DNA of 64,000 bases, taken from assembly GCA_019916065.1 (NCBI GenBank), contig CM034234.1, positions 17,871,520 through 17,935,519 on the forward strand, given 5' to 3'. Below the pieces are notes generated by a model. The model worked only from the letters and a program-made list of their open reading frames with translations. It was not told the origin of the DNA and did not search any database. The number at the start of each line of letters is the position of its first letter. Within the stretch, counting starts at the first letter, position 1. The position numbers and the translations under genes are program-made. This stretch comes from Vitellaria paradoxa (Eukaryota; Streptophyta; Magnoliopsida; Ericales; Sapotaceae). Shown here one piece after another: positions 49,601-61,913 of the stretch.

Positions 49601-52600
49601 TATATATATATTTTTAAATTTTGATCCATTAAGTGGAAATGTGAATCCATGCAACTGGTTCATAACTTACAAGAGTGGCAACACTCAAACTCAAGTTTCT
49701 GATAGCAAAATGAAATATTTATCCCTTTCTTTCTCAATTTTCCAGCTAAATATAAATATTTTTCATGATAATAAACTGCATTAGCAATTTTACATCTTCC
49801 ATATTGATTATTAGGCAAAAATGAAAACCATATCATTTCCATCAATGTCAAGTTCAACATCAAACATTCAAAAATATACATACATGATGATGCGTGACTT
49901 CTGTACAAGCTACAAATATACGAAACAACTCAATCAGAACCTGCTTTCCTGGAGTCTCAGAAATTCTTTCTTCCTCCTCAAGAGCCTCTCCAAATCTTTG
50001 CACCACTGCTCTAGCACTCTCAATCTCCGCACAAGCAAAGGACCTTTCTTGGCTAACCAATTTCTTTGCATCTTCTGAAGCCTATAAAGAAAGAAAATAT
50101 TAAAATTTTCAATAAATAGACAAACAATTAAAAACCAAATGCACTTCAACTATCAAATTAGATAAGGAAAGGAGAATATAAAATATTTATTCTAATTGCC
50201 ACTGACCCACTGTTAGAACTGCTACAATAGAATATTTAAGTACATGCTTGCATATAACCGGAATATTTAAGTGCATGCTCGCATAAACTGGATGATGAGA
50301 TGGCTAATAACCTTAGATTCATTGCCCAAGACATGGGGATATAAAAGAGGATAAGGCACTTTAGTGGCTTATCAATGTCAACACGTTATTGAATCATGAA
50401 AAACCAAAAAAAGAAATGAAAACAGGCAAAAAGTACAGCTGCCACTGATAAAAGGTAAAAGCCACCAAAAAAAGGTTTGCTCCACAGAATTTACAATATA
50501 TCCTTTATATTTAATGATGAATCACGGCATTAGTACAACCTGGAAAAGCAAAAGAAAAGAGAAAGAAGAGGAAGAAGCATTTAAGAAATTAATGCACATC
50601 TTTATGCATCAAAATATAACCTGCTTGAGAAAGTTTGCAAGCTTCTTTACTTCAAACTTCTCTTGAATCAACTCCCCCTCTTTCTGAGTTAATTTTACTG
50701 CCAAAGCCTCCACCTGTAACATGTTAGGAGCAAACTATGTCTCAGTTTTAGCTTAAATTGAAACAGGACGTTACATTCTACTATTCCTAACTAGCTTATG
50801 TAATCAGATATTAATCTCACACTTAAACAGATAATTAGGAGGAGATGAGTTCAGATGATAAGCTACAAGGATGGGCTCTTCATTGTTAGTAAATTGTGGA
50901 TCACAAGATCAGAACTCAGAAGCATGAAATGTTTAGACAGCATACCAACATTTGTGTTTCCCAAAAAATGGTTTACCAACAATTGAAATTGAACGTTTTG
51001 GATAAAAGCTTATACATGGAAATTTTGCTTGAATAAAAATTGTGAACTTCCAAGGCATGTACAACATGTTCAGAGAACAGGTTTAGATTAAGCGTCCAAG
51101 ATTTGTTAAGGAGATGTACCAAGAATGCATATACAGTAAAGCAAGAGATAAAAGCTTTGCAGGTCACTATATGTTCCCTAAGATACTTAAGAAAGACGAT
51201 TCTGAGCAATTATATTATTAATCATTGGATACTTGTCAATTCAACTTTGACAAAATCTGAGAGTTGGCAATTACAAAGATGTGAAACCTAGACCAAAAAA
51301 CCCACAGCCAATGCGCTTACAGAACTCCCTCAAACCTAGAGTTCGACTACTCTGAATAAAAATAAATGCAACATATTACAAAGATCAAAGTAAAATAATT
51401 TCCGTTCATCAGTCATATCTTGCACCATAAAAGTTGTGAGCAAAGTCTCACATCTCCTTGATGCGAAAGTTGTACTCACCATATAAGGCCTTGGACAACC
51501 TTCACCTTGAAAGCCAGTATTCAGGGCTGAGTTAGGCTCATGAGTTCTTTAACAAAAGCCACTTACAGAAGATGAAGAATATGCTTTTTATTTATTCAAT
51601 AGATGAGAAATTGCAATGGTGAACTAAGGTGAGGCCTGGGGCAATTGCGCCCGCTGATATGGAAAATTACACTAAGATCTTACTGTTTTTGGTCCTATTG
51701 TTTTACACTTTTGCCCCCACTATTTCTCCATTATTGCCCTCATTCACCTAAAAATTCTGCTTTTGCAAATCCTAGGTCCGCCCCTAGGGAATTGCTTACT
51801 TTAATGACTAGTGGCATGATATTAGTCAAATGATTAAAAACATATCAGAGTACATGCAATGGGATTCAATAATCAACCAGCAAACAGTCCAAATCTTTGG
51901 TATAAGGGAATAAAATGGATCTCATTCATGGCTTAACTTCCAATATACTAAGTTTTATGTCTTTTTTTCTCAAACCCAACTAAAAATAAATAAAATAAAA
52001 AATACACAGATGTAGTTAGTATACAAGTGATCACGCATATCCACAATGGAACACAGTAACTAATAGGGGTTCTAAATGGAAGTCAAAAGAAAAAGCACAT
52101 GACATCAGAGGTAAGTAGACAAGACTAACCATTGAAATAGCTTTCTCCACATCTTCCTTATTTTGACCAGCCAATCGACCTCTTAATGATTCCAACGCAT
52201 CTCTCAGCTTCTTCAGAAGAACATGTCCCTCCAAAGAAGCTACCTCTCTAAGTTTAGCCTAAATGGTTTCATTGTCAAAAAATAATTACATATTCTTGTG
52301 GACGAGAGAAATATGTAGTAGCGGACAGGTTAGATTGACAAGACCAATTAATACCTCATCTGACAACTTAGCAGCAGCAGCTAAGTTCTTGTCAAATTTG
52401 CTTGCAAGGTCACGAACAGAGAGACGTTTTTGCTGCTCTGCTAACTGGGTAGTTTCCTCTACAACAATCTCCTTCAGGGATGGACCCTTTGGAATCTCAT
52501 TTGCCTCGTCCAAGATCTGATAATCTGCTCCTATTCGATATTTCGGAAACTGACTAGAAGTAAAACTCACATCCGCTGATACTGACAGAACTGCCTCCAT

Positions 52601-52639
52601 CTGAATCTTATCCTCAAACACTGGACTCACCTTCGTCAT
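40698..52639 (-). CDS. SCAB1: stomatal closure-related actin-binding protein (SCAB)
   Basis: Twelve coding exons join in phase: 52639-52355, 52258-52130, 50713-50621, 50081-49941, 47898-47830, 47452-47369, 46031-45851, 43980-43864, 43650-43592, 43290-43156, 42219-42070 and 40739-40698. The product is 494 aa (Arabidopsis SCAB1 about 496). An N-terminal actin-binding part (SADVSF, QQKRLSVRDLASKF) is followed by long coiled coil (about residues 80-270, charged heptads) and a C-terminal fused Ig-PH module (IQWYR, SVYAPEPFDVGR, VHLFHVGK, FVLVFESERERNAA). SCAB proteins bind, bundle and stabilise actin filaments and are needed for actin change during stomatal closure. The ATG chosen matches the Arabidopsis start; a spliced leader exon could add 11 residues (see findings). 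The final exon codes 13 residues only. Introns are swollen by LTR-like, LINE and MULE sequence, so 1.5 kb of code spans 12 kb. Confidence 0.93.
40838..41622. mobile_element. MULE-like element in the last SCAB intron
   Basis: The left end GGGTAAATTGCTATACTTAG matches the reverse complement of the right end (GAGTAAATTACACTTAGCAC); similarity continues for about 60 bases, including CAATCTCACTTTGG-like words. The flanks CTCAATCTT (40829-40837) and TACAATCTT (41623-41631) agree in seven of nine bases, as expected for an aged 9-bp duplication. The terminal sequence GGGTAAATTRC is shared with the element at 3410. Inside are poly(A), poly(C) and (CTAA)n tracts, no transposase. Confidence 0.6.
44120..45320. 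repeat. GC-richer repeat fragments within SCAB intron 7
   Basis: Intron 43981-45850 contains blocks richer in GC than its flanks. At about 44140-44580 there is a tRNA-like phrase (CTCTTGGCTAGTGGTTATGA) followed by scattered stops; at about 45160-45320 there is GTGGCCGCTGCCACTTGGCC. These look like pieces of retroelements. No protein family is recognised and the frames are short. Confidence 0.35.
46430..46985 (-). pseudogene. LINE reverse-transcriptase 3' fragment (zf-RVT region)
   Basis: On the minus strand the translation contains LHCPVAS-LWHNLLAKSDEVW, then MCPQGCSSVFTTRYWSFGGG and, after a frameshift, LWKCAILAVRWILKKQRNWR. This series (HCPVA, LW, RNWRIL) is typical of the zinc-binding C-terminal region of plant LINE reverse transcriptases. 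Stops and a frameshift show it is dead. A T run at 46421-46436 on the plus strand is the poly(A) tail in the element's orientation. It sits in SCAB intron 46032-47368, in the same orientation as the gene. Confidence 0.65.
48340..49600. repeat. LTR-like sequence in SCAB intron 4
   Basis: Intron 47899-49940 contains a block unlike its flanks, beginning after a C run (about 48349-48361). It contains GCACGCGTGGATTAGTGC (49087-49104), related to 1020-1037, and ends near a (TA)n tract at about 49593-49609. No protein is encoded. It is probably a solo LTR or piece of a retrotransposon; target duplications were not found. Confidence 0.4.
49244..49469 (+). repeat. 113-bp tandem duplication within the LTR-like block
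   Basis: Unit 49244-49356 is repeated at 49357-49469 with a few changes. Each unit starts TCGTATTCCTTTAATTTTGG and ends GCTATGACTTGTTA. Confidence 0.85.
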
Positions 52640-52713
52640 TTGTCTACACTTTATGTTCTGATCATCTGAAGCAAAATGGAAAGGAAATTTCACTCATTGC
52701 ACATCTAATAAAT

Positions 52714-53057
52714 TGTTAGAGTAGGAAATATCTTTGTTTCTATAATTGCTGTCAATTAGGATATGTTATTAATGACAACATATATTGTGTAACAGTTGGC
52801 AACTTGGCATTCAACAGTATATACATGCAAATATAGAAACAAAGATATCTCCTATTCTAACAAACTCGCTCTGATACCAAGTTGAAAATTGGAATACAGA
52901 ACCAGAAAAATATTAAAAGGGTTAATTGATCTATTACCAGATCATTAGCCTCATATATATACTGTTGAATGCCAGCTATTACATAATATATGTTTCCAAT
53001 AATAACATATCCCAATTGATAGCAAATATAGAAACAAAGATATCCCCTATTTTAACA
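52714..53057 (-). mobile_element. small LTR element (TRIM-like) with inverted LTR copies
   Basis: The 344-bp insert begins TGTTAG and ends TAACA, and both sides carry TAAAT (52709-52713 and 53058-53062), a 5-bp target duplication. Read on the minus strand, an LTR (53057 to about 52881) is followed by TGGTATCAGAGC (52879-52868), the standard initiator tRNA-Met primer site. Next comes the start of a second LTR (TGTTAGAATAGGAGATATC, 52863 down to about 52826). The rest (52825-52714) is an LTR copy facing the other way. It has no coding sequence. It lies in the SCAB 5' UTR intron, about 50 bases from the acceptor. Confidence 0.75.
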
Positions 53058-53769
53058 TAAATTAACAAATATTTTTAAATGTATGTGTGCAAGCGTGCGC
53101 GCATGTGTGAATGAGTGAGAGGGAAAGTGCAATCATTTTTTGGATGTGCCTTGATGTTTCTCATTTTAGTCCTCCCATAACTTTAGTAAACTCAGCTCAA
53201 CAAAGTCCTAGTCCTAGATGAGTTAGGATTGATTATATAAACTCTCTTCCTCCATTTATTCAAGTCATAAGTTATATTTTTTATGAAATTATATGAAATT
53301 AAATCTTTCTTCAAAATTTTAGTATGTGTAATCTTGGACCTTTTGTGATTTTCACCGTCCTCTACTTGGATTCACTTAGTCTTTTTTAGAGGTGCATTTT
53401 AGATTTACGTTAAATATGACCAAACCAATCTCAGTATCATGAAATTAAAAGCAAAATGAATAATTGAAGCATGCATGCAATAAACCAGCATCAAATTGTA
53501 GTTCGGTTACCAATGCATTCCAAAAGAAAACATTGGGAAATTTGTAAGAGAAAATAAAAAGAAAAAAGATTTATCCAAACTATCTTAAGGAACACTAAGG
53601 AAGAAAAATCACGGAGTGTAGAGATAAGCGAAACAAAACAAAAAAATCACCTTCGATTGTTCTTAGCAAGTATGTTCTTTTGCTGTTAAATGCAAAGTTT
53701 TAGATTTTAAATACATTACATTATTGTTACCACATTACAGAATATATTGTAAAACAGTCTACTCACATA

Positions 53770-54044
53770 GGAGCCGTTTGGAGCTCTGAAAAACTCCAAA
53801 AATCTTTATAAATCTGGAATTACAAAAATTTCTACAAATCTCTATAAATCCCAATAAATCTTTACAAATTTCTAAAAGGTTCTACACAAAACTCTAAAAA
53901 TCCTTTACCAGAATCCTTTCAAATAGATTTTTCATTATTGATCTCTATTTTTTATAGTTTGTCGATTACACTCTAAACGTTAAAAAAAAAAAAAAAAATT
54001 GTCAAATCATATTTTATTACAATTTGTAAACTCTAAACGGCCCC
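53770..54044. mobile_element. hAT-like MITE in the SCAB 5' UTR intron
   Basis: The left end GGAGCCGTTTGGAGCTCTG pairs with the reverse complement of the right end (GGGGCCGTTTAGAGTTTAC). The middle consists of repeated AATCTTTATAAATCT-like and AAATCTCTATAAATCCC-like phrases. A poly(A) tract lies at about 53981-53998. The target duplication is unclear. Confidence 0.5.
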
Positions 54045-54659
54045 ATAAGGCTACTAAATCGCTGAAGATTGTGAAGTGCGTGAACACAAAATGGGAAAAA
54101 TTGAAGATGTATCAAATTACATGAATTGAGGACAAACAAAAAAAAAAAAGAGAGAGAGAGAGAGACAAAAAATAAATAAAGCAGAAGGGGGAATTTCTTC
54201 AAAATTAAACACCTAGAGGAGGGAAAAGCAATAACTTTTGACATTTAAAATATAAAACAGTGCCAGAATAACAAGCTCCTAGTGCTTAATGAATTCATTA
54301 GTCGCAAATCTTTTAGCTGCATTCCAACAATAAGACCACATACATTACCAAATTTCCAAATTTCTCCACCAAAAAAAAATTAATAGGAATAATAACAACA
54401 TTATCAAATATGCATATATATATATATATATATATTCATACATCAGTACAAAGCTGCATAGCAATAAAACCAAATTAAGATTCCAGTCCTCAAAAATTAA
54501 ACCAAACTCATACAACGAGAAGAACTGAACCCATAGCTGTTTAAAATAAAAAAAATACAAAAAACCAAAAACCCAAATCCATCAAATTTTAGACAAAGAA
54601 AAATGGAAGTAAAATACCCAGATAAGAATGAAGCCAAGAAGGTGAAAAATGGTACTTAC

Positions 54660-54800
54660 AGATCATAAAACAACATGAAGAAGACTACATATTTATATGG
54701 TGCATATATGTAGGTATATTCTTCAACCAGTTTTCAAGACAGAGAGCAAATGAAAGAAGATGTGAGATGAAAGAGGAGAAGAAGAAGAATCTGAGGGGGG
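54660..54800 (-). other. SCAB 5' UTR exon (3' boundary at 54660)
   Basis: On the minus strand GATCT is followed by GTAAGTACC, a strong splice donor (GT at 54659-54658). An acceptor (TTTTGCTTCAG) lies at 52667-52666, just before the first coding exon. Together they define a 1994-bp leader intron. The upstream limit is not known; 54800 is only a guess from the end of the CT-rich leader. An in-frame ATG at 54666-54664 could extend the protein. Confidence 0.6.
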
Positions 54801-55270
54801 ACTGCTTTTGTAAAGCAAAGTGAACGGAAAAGCGTGCCAGGCCAGTGTCCGGACCTCCTCCTCCCTCTGTCTGTATATGCAGGTATGTGTACTCGTGTAT
54901 ATATATGTTTATTCCTTATTCCCAGCAAGTAAATTCAACATTGCGTCTATTCCTTGACGATTGTAATTCTGTTAAAAGGTTAAGGTTGAATAATCAAAAG
55001 AGAAAAAGGCCGCCAAATTCACGCGCTGTCCCCAGTCGCTGATATGGGCCCCACAGATAGCCCGAAACCGCGCAATTATCTACAGAAGGCGGCGCGTGAT
55101 GTTCCCTGCTTGCGTGGGGCTGGCGTTTCCACATCTGGCGCTCCGTGTTCTGCGGTTGCGCTGTGCGTACAGATTCCGCCTTTGTTGTATTTGGGTCTAA
55201 CGGAAATGCAGAGGTGTTTGGAGTGTAAATGTTTGCCAAAAAGTAAAATAAACAGTATAAACATTTGAGG
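54801..55270 (-). promoter_or_regulatory. presumed SCAB promoter region, GC-richer
   Basis: This stretch has markedly higher GC than the AT-rich DNA beyond 55.27 kb (for example GCGGCGCGTGATGTTCCC near 55090). Short frames here show no family resemblance. It is the natural place for the SCAB promoter, but no core element can be assigned. Confidence 0.35.
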
Positions 55271-55397
55271 TAAATATGATATAGTTTTAATGTAAAAATA
55301 TATATGATAAAATTTGATTAAAAAAATATAAAAATTTAATAAAAATTGATAGATTTTGATTAATTTTATCCAACCAAATATATCGTAATTTCTCCCT

Positions 55398-56576
55398 AAA
55401 AAAATTATTTTCAAATTCTTTGAACATTTAAGTAATTACGCATAAATCTTTTAATATTTAATATTTATAAATATCTTTTTTATTTTAAAATATTACTAAT
55501 CACCGAACCCTCTTCTGGTAGTTTGAAACATAATTCCGTTAAAATTTTGTTACAGGGACAAATATATCTTTAACTTAATTAATTAAAAAAAACTTATCCT
55601 CCATCCTTTCTTGATAAATTATATCTAAATTTCTTGAATATTTAAATAATTACACATAAATCTCTTAATATTTAATATTTATACATATTTTTTTTATTTT
55701 AAAATATTACTAACCTATGACCTTTTATAATAGTTTGGAACAAAACACCGTCAAAATTTTATTATAAAGATAAATTTATCTCTAACTTAATTAATTAAAA
55801 AAAAATTTATCCTTCATCCTTCCTTGGTAAATCCATGTTTTTTATTCGGTTTCTCTCCATCTCTTGATATATTAATCTTTCATCGATGCGCTTCATGTGG
55901 CATGCAATCTCAATTTGGATTACTTCTTGCCGTTCTTGGACATTCAATTGTTGATGTGGAATTTGAGTATTAGGAAAATTTTGGAAGAGAGAAAGGGAAC
56001 CGTGTGGTTCTTGAATGGGTGGATGAATTTTGGGGTTGGTTTGAATCAATCATCCACCTGTAACATCAATGACCTTTCCCAGTTCTGTTCTTGTATCTTT
56101 TGAACTTGCTCAATATATGAGTTCCAGTCTGCTCTTACCCAACTGCAAAGAAAGAATACCCACCACCTCTGGATGATGTTCTCGTGATTCGATTGCAAAT
56201 GGTGGAAGTTTATTGGGTGATTTTGGTTCCACAAATTTATAAAATTTTTTTGGATTATGTTATATATGTATATAGATATAGATATATACACTGTTATACG
56301 TATAGGCATATAAATGTTTCAGTATATGTATGTATGTATAGCTTCTTTCAGTTTATTTATTTTTGATTCATGTACGGTAAAAAAGAAAAATCAATTAAAA
56401 TTTTGGTAAATTTTGATCTCTTCCATTAAAAAACAAGGATTTATTTGATGGAAAAGGGTGAGGGTTAACAATTTTTTTTAAAATAAGAGAAGTAAATATA
56501 ATTTTTTTAAATATTGTGGGTAAGTATATTTATTTAAATATTTAGAAAAGGTAAATATAATTTACCAAAAAAATTA
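55398..56576. mobile_element. probable decayed MULE with a duplicated end
   Basis: Two head-to-tail copies of about 197 bp (55409-55604 and 55605-55805) resemble the subterminal part of the 3410 element (AATTACACATAAATCTCTTA, then CCGTCAAAATTTT and TTAATTAATTAAAA). The far end, AAAAGGTAAATATAATTTACC, is inverted to GATAAATTATATCTAAAT. The 10 bases AAAAAAATTA flank both limits (55398-55407 and 56567-56576), though they are of low complexity. Inside, 55810-56220 is of more balanced composition and open for 80-90 codons on the minus strand, with no recognisable family. Confidence 0.4.
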
Positions 56577-57126
56577 CCCAAAGAGGAGGCTTTCTGACAT
56601 TGATTTATGATCAATCAATTTTAAAACTTGACATGCATTCGTTAAATTTTAATTTAAAAAATATAAATACACAAATTTTAATTTAATGATCTTAATTGTA
56701 AAATACTTAAATCTAAAAAAAAATGTCAAAGAAAATCATTTAGCCTCTGTTTGTGAGTTTAGAGGAGAGAAAAAAAAAAAAGAAACAAAACAAAAAAAGC
56801 ATTAATAGTTTTCTTTTCAATAATTTGAAAGTTTAGGAGAGAAAAGATAATTACTTTTTTTTAAGTTGAGAAGAAATGTAAAAAAAAAAAATATCTATTG
56901 TTATTTTGATGTTATATTTTTATATTATCAATAAATAAACATTCCTATATTATCAACAAATAGAGTATAAGTAGAACGTTATTATTAAAAATAATATTCA
57001 AATAATACAAAAAAAAACTTCAATACAAAATGTTATTATTAAAAAAAACATATACCTTAAAACGGCTAAAACATATATACATATTTATATGCATAGAAAG
57101 ATAAGACCAGAACGGTTTTGAACTAA

Positions 57127-57157
<31 letters not shown>

Positions 57158-60100
57158 AAAGTGAATTATCTTGAAACATTATTGAAAAAAAAAAGGAAAA
57201 GAAAAAACAGAGCATAACGTCATTGAAAAAAAAAAGAAAAAAAATTACCTACGCTGTGAAAAGGGAAAAGGTTGAAGGGAAGAAATTTGATAAAAATAAT
57301 AAAAACTTACTAAAATAATAAAGTTAAAAAGATTTAATTTGCACGATGACATATTTGTAATTTTTTTTCTTATTCTTTCTTTCATGAGTAAATGTATCAT
57401 TTTAAATTTTTCATTAAACAATTTTCTCTTCTCTTCATTTTTTTCTCACTTTTTGGAGTATAAAAATTTTAACAACTAACAACTTACTTTTCTTCCCATT
57501 TTTTCTCTTTTCATTTCTTTTCTTTTTCCAAAAAACTCACAAACAAGAATTAAGTTTTAAAATTTTTTTTCTCTTATTTTCTTCTCATATCTCTTCTTCC
57601 AAACATGCTGTTACGAGTCTCGTTAACAAATAAATCTTGATGGAATCATATTTGTCCAAAATAATAACTCGCAATTATTTAAAAGAAATTACTTTAACAA
57701 CACTTTAAAATATGTGCTGCCCTTGTATAGTAAGTATACGTATAGAAAGATTGAGGGGACAATAGAGACAGTATGCACCAATTAGTAGTAAAGTGCAAAT
57801 TGTGGTGCATTGAATCTAAAGTAAAATTCGACAGCTCCTATCGCAAATAAAAAAAAAAAATTTCTAATTCTACATTTCTCTCTCTCACTATATTTTGTTC
57901 ACATTTAAAATTCTTTCTCCCAATTATAATTTTAATAAGTAATCAAATTTTAAATTAATATAAATTTAAATATTTTTTTTAAAAAATAAAAATAATTAAA
58001 ATTAGTAGATTAACAAATAAAAATATAATAAATTTGACACATCAAATGAATCGCATACAAGTGAAATAATAATTTTTTAACAAGTACCATATTTTTAACC
58101 TTTTTAAAAAAAAAATACCTAACTTTTTTATGGGTGAAAAAACTTCTTGTCACTCAAAAAAATAAAAAATTAAAACTCTATAAAAAAATTACACTTTTTA
58201 TTAACGGGCTTGAAATTTATTTTTTAAAGACTGGTTCAACATAGTCTTACTTATTTCTTATAAAAAAAAATGAAAAATTTTTATTTTGATTTTATTTCTC
58301 CAAGCAAAAAATAATAATAAATTTAATGAGAGACAAATTTACCATAGTATAATTTTGTTTATCTTTACCCGTTAATATATTATTTTTAAATTATTTTTAT
58401 TTTTAAAAATATTTAAATTGATATTAATTTAAAATTTGATTATTTGTTAAAATTTTGAGTGGGAGAAAGAAAGGATTTAAATGTGAATAAAATAATAAGA
58501 GAGAGAAAGTGTGTGTGGTAGAAAAAGAAAAATTTAATCTTTTTGGGATTTGTAATGGGAACCGTCAATTTCACTTTGGAAGAGTCAACGCTCATGATTT
58601 GTAATTGATTATAGATTGATGCATAGCATAAAAATAAGAATATAGATAAGGCAGAAATAGGACAAATAATAAAAAATAAAATTATATATTTTGTAGAATT
58701 AAGAAAAGTAATAAAAAAGTGTAAATATTTCAATTTATAGTTTATTTAAAATATATTTGAACAGATATATCTATAAATTACTTGTGAGTTATTAATTAAA
58801 AATGTATTATTTTATTTGAAAGTAAATTTTTATTTATTATATTTTGATCTCGAATAAATACCAAAATTACATAATAATATCTAAAAAAAGATATTTAAAA
58901 TATTATATTTTAAAAAAAAAGTTTTATGGACAAATTTACTTCTATTTTTTTAACAATGTCTTTTACTTATTCACATATATATTTTTATAGCACGTGATAT
59001 ATATCTAGTCAAATTTAATAAATTTCATCAATTTTACACTTTAATTAAAATCACAAAAGAGTCATATGTTAAGTTTTAAAATTAGAGAGAGATTATATAT
59101 TATTTGGGCTATACTTTTAGGAGATAAAGTGTAGCTATCTTAATCATTGCGTGTGTTTAGAGTGTCAAATATGACAAAAAAATTTTCAACCTTCTTCAAA
59201 TTTTTTCTAATTTTCTTCAATTTTTTTGACACAAAATTTTTAATTTGACTTTCTTCGACTTTTACCGACTTTCTTCAATTTTCTCTAAGGTTGAGTTTAG
59301 GGAGAAAAAAATTATTTTTATTTTTTTATAACTGACTATTGTCTGGCTATTAAAAAATTAAATTTTTTTATTTTCAACTTTTTATCTTTAATTAATTTGA
59401 CCTTTATATCTTTCAAGGTTTAAAAATAGTTTAAATTGTAAAAAGGTAAATTTGGTTATTTTAAAAAAATTCAAAAAACTAAGTTTTTTTTTTTTTTTCA
59501 AACGGACACTAACTTTTATCAACTTTTTCTAAGTTTTACTAATTTTTTCACACTCTTCAAAAAATACATCAAACACTAAACAATTCAAAATTTACCTACT
59601 TCTTGTATGTTTTATATTATTTTTTCACTTTTTCTTTTCTTTTTTTATCAAAATTTGGCATTTTAAACAGTCACATTATACGCCATGCTGTCGTTAGCTG
59701 CTCAATTTGAATGGAAGTCGTCATTCAATGGTAGAATCAAATCAACCATGGGCTGGAGCCCATTAAAAATTTTATAATCGGTCCCAGCTTAGGATTTCCC
59801 GAGTTATCATTGAAGCGAGTCCAGGGTCGACTTTTGAGGACTACATGCTTTATTTTAAAATTTTCATGTTTAAAGCCATGAGAGATGAGATGTTTCCAAT
59901 TTCGAATGGTCAAGAGACATCACATGGTAGGTCCAAATTCAACCTCCCTTTGTTTGCGCCAAACCAGCAATAAAATAAAAAATATATATATATATATATT
60001 TAGAGAGAGAGAGAGATCCCTGGGGCTGCTAGTTCCAATCTGCAGGCCAGCGTCTGATTTCCACAAGTTACTAGCACTTACTAACCATATCAATTACACA

Positions 60101-61910
60101 CACGCCATGTTACGTATGCATGCACCCACACATGCACACATATATAAACGCGTTAGAAGTTCTGAAAAGAGGTTAAAAATTTTTAAATTTTTTTTTAAGT
60201 TTTTATGATTCTCCACAAAATTTTGTTCACTTTGAACTATGTGAATCTTTATAAATTTATATTTCTCTACAATACTTTATAAAATTTTTATAAATCTCAA
60301 TAATATTTAAACAAATTAATTTTAAAAAATTCTAACATAAAAATCAAAAAGTGTGTGTTTAAATCTGGTTGAATGGAACTATTTAAATATATTTTATATG
60401 ATTTGTTATTTATACCTCAAATGTTAAAAAATAAACTAAATCACGTTTTATTCTAATTTTTTGAATTCCAAATGACCTCATAATTAGAATATCTCATGTT
60501 GCATTTGATTGGTATTTTTATTTTTTATTATTATTTTTTTTTATTTTCTGTTTTAAAATTCATTTTTAAGAATACTGAGAGCAAATTTAGTTTGATATTT
60601 TTATTTTTTGTATTTTTGAATTCCTTGTATTTTTTGATTAAAAATACCCAAAAAAATAACTTTTGATCATTTTGTATTTTATGTGTATAGAAACCTATTT
60701 TTTATTTTTTAAAACAAGTTTTAAAGACACTAGCCATCTAATGTATGTTAAACTACTTTTGTTACTTTTAAAAAAGTAAAAAAAAAAAAAAAAAAAACTG
60801 ACTTAAAAACAAGTATATGAAATGCAGCTGCTTTCCTTTCTTTTTTTTTTTTTGGAAACTAGAAAAGCATTGACAAATTGCTTGCTTTCTACTTTTCATT
60901 TGGAGTGGAGAGCATAATCATACTGCACAGTGATTTGAACAAGAATTTCTAATGAGGGACCCAACTCTTGAGCCGTCCAACTGTCCAACTAAAGTTTAAG
61001 AACGACAAATATCCTAGGACTAATACCCCGTTTGGACGTTAAAAAACAAGAAAAAAAGTCAAATTTTTTGTAATTTTTTTGTATGTTTTTTTAGTTAATC
61101 TTTTTATATGTTTGGGAGAATAAGGTGTATTTTTTAGTATTTTTTTGTAATTTTTAGATATTTGATAAACTTTTTGCTGTAATAAATCAAAAAAGTGATA
61201 ACTTTTGTGTGTTTGGTATATTTTTTTTATTGTAGCAAATTAAAAAAGTGGTAACTTTTTGTTTTATTTTTTACTGTAACAAATCAAAAAAGTGAAAAAA
61301 TTTATGATTTTACCAAACGTATCAAAGTTACAAAATGTAACTTTTGATATTTTTTTACTAATTTTTAAACTTCCGAACAGGCCCTAAGTTAAACTCGTAA
61401 ATGATAAAGTTGATACCCATTCGGATTTCGCAAAATATGAACATAAAACGAGTTATAAAAATAATTATATATAGATATATATATATTTTGAAACAATTCA
61501 ATTAAATTTATGACAATGGAACTCATCACAATTGTTCGTGTTCTGAAAGTTTTCACTGATTAGAACAATACTAAATTTTTTAGCAATCTCATTTTCTAAA
61601 TCCAAATGACAATGTTTCTGAAAAAAAATAAACGTATCCGAGAAATGACATTTTTTTTATTATTATTGCATTCTTTTTTTTTAAAGGTATTATTATTATT
61701 ATTGCACTTTGTAATTCAATTCATGATTGTTTTGATTATTAAACCATAATTTATAAAATAAAAAATGTTAAAAATTTATAACCACTTATGAAAATTTTAA
61801 CTGCTGAGTTAATCTGTTGCACACAACTGATTTTAATTGCTGAAGTTAGGGTGTTAGTAGAATTTTTAAAGGGGCAATTTTACTTTACCTTCTCATGATT
61901 CGTATCAAAG
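56577..61910. other. AT-rich sequence without a supported gene
   Basis: Long AT-rich DNA with poly(A)/poly(T) and (TA)n tracts (57132-57156, 59982-59999). Possible MITE remnants occur at about 59150-59660 (GCGTGTGTTTAGAGTGTC at the left) and 61028-61385 (CCCCGTTTGGACGTTAAA at the left, TTCCGAACAGGCCCT at the right). A frame at 59885-60208 is not gene-like. Nothing else is recognised. Confidence 0.45.
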
Positions 61911-61913
61911 TCC

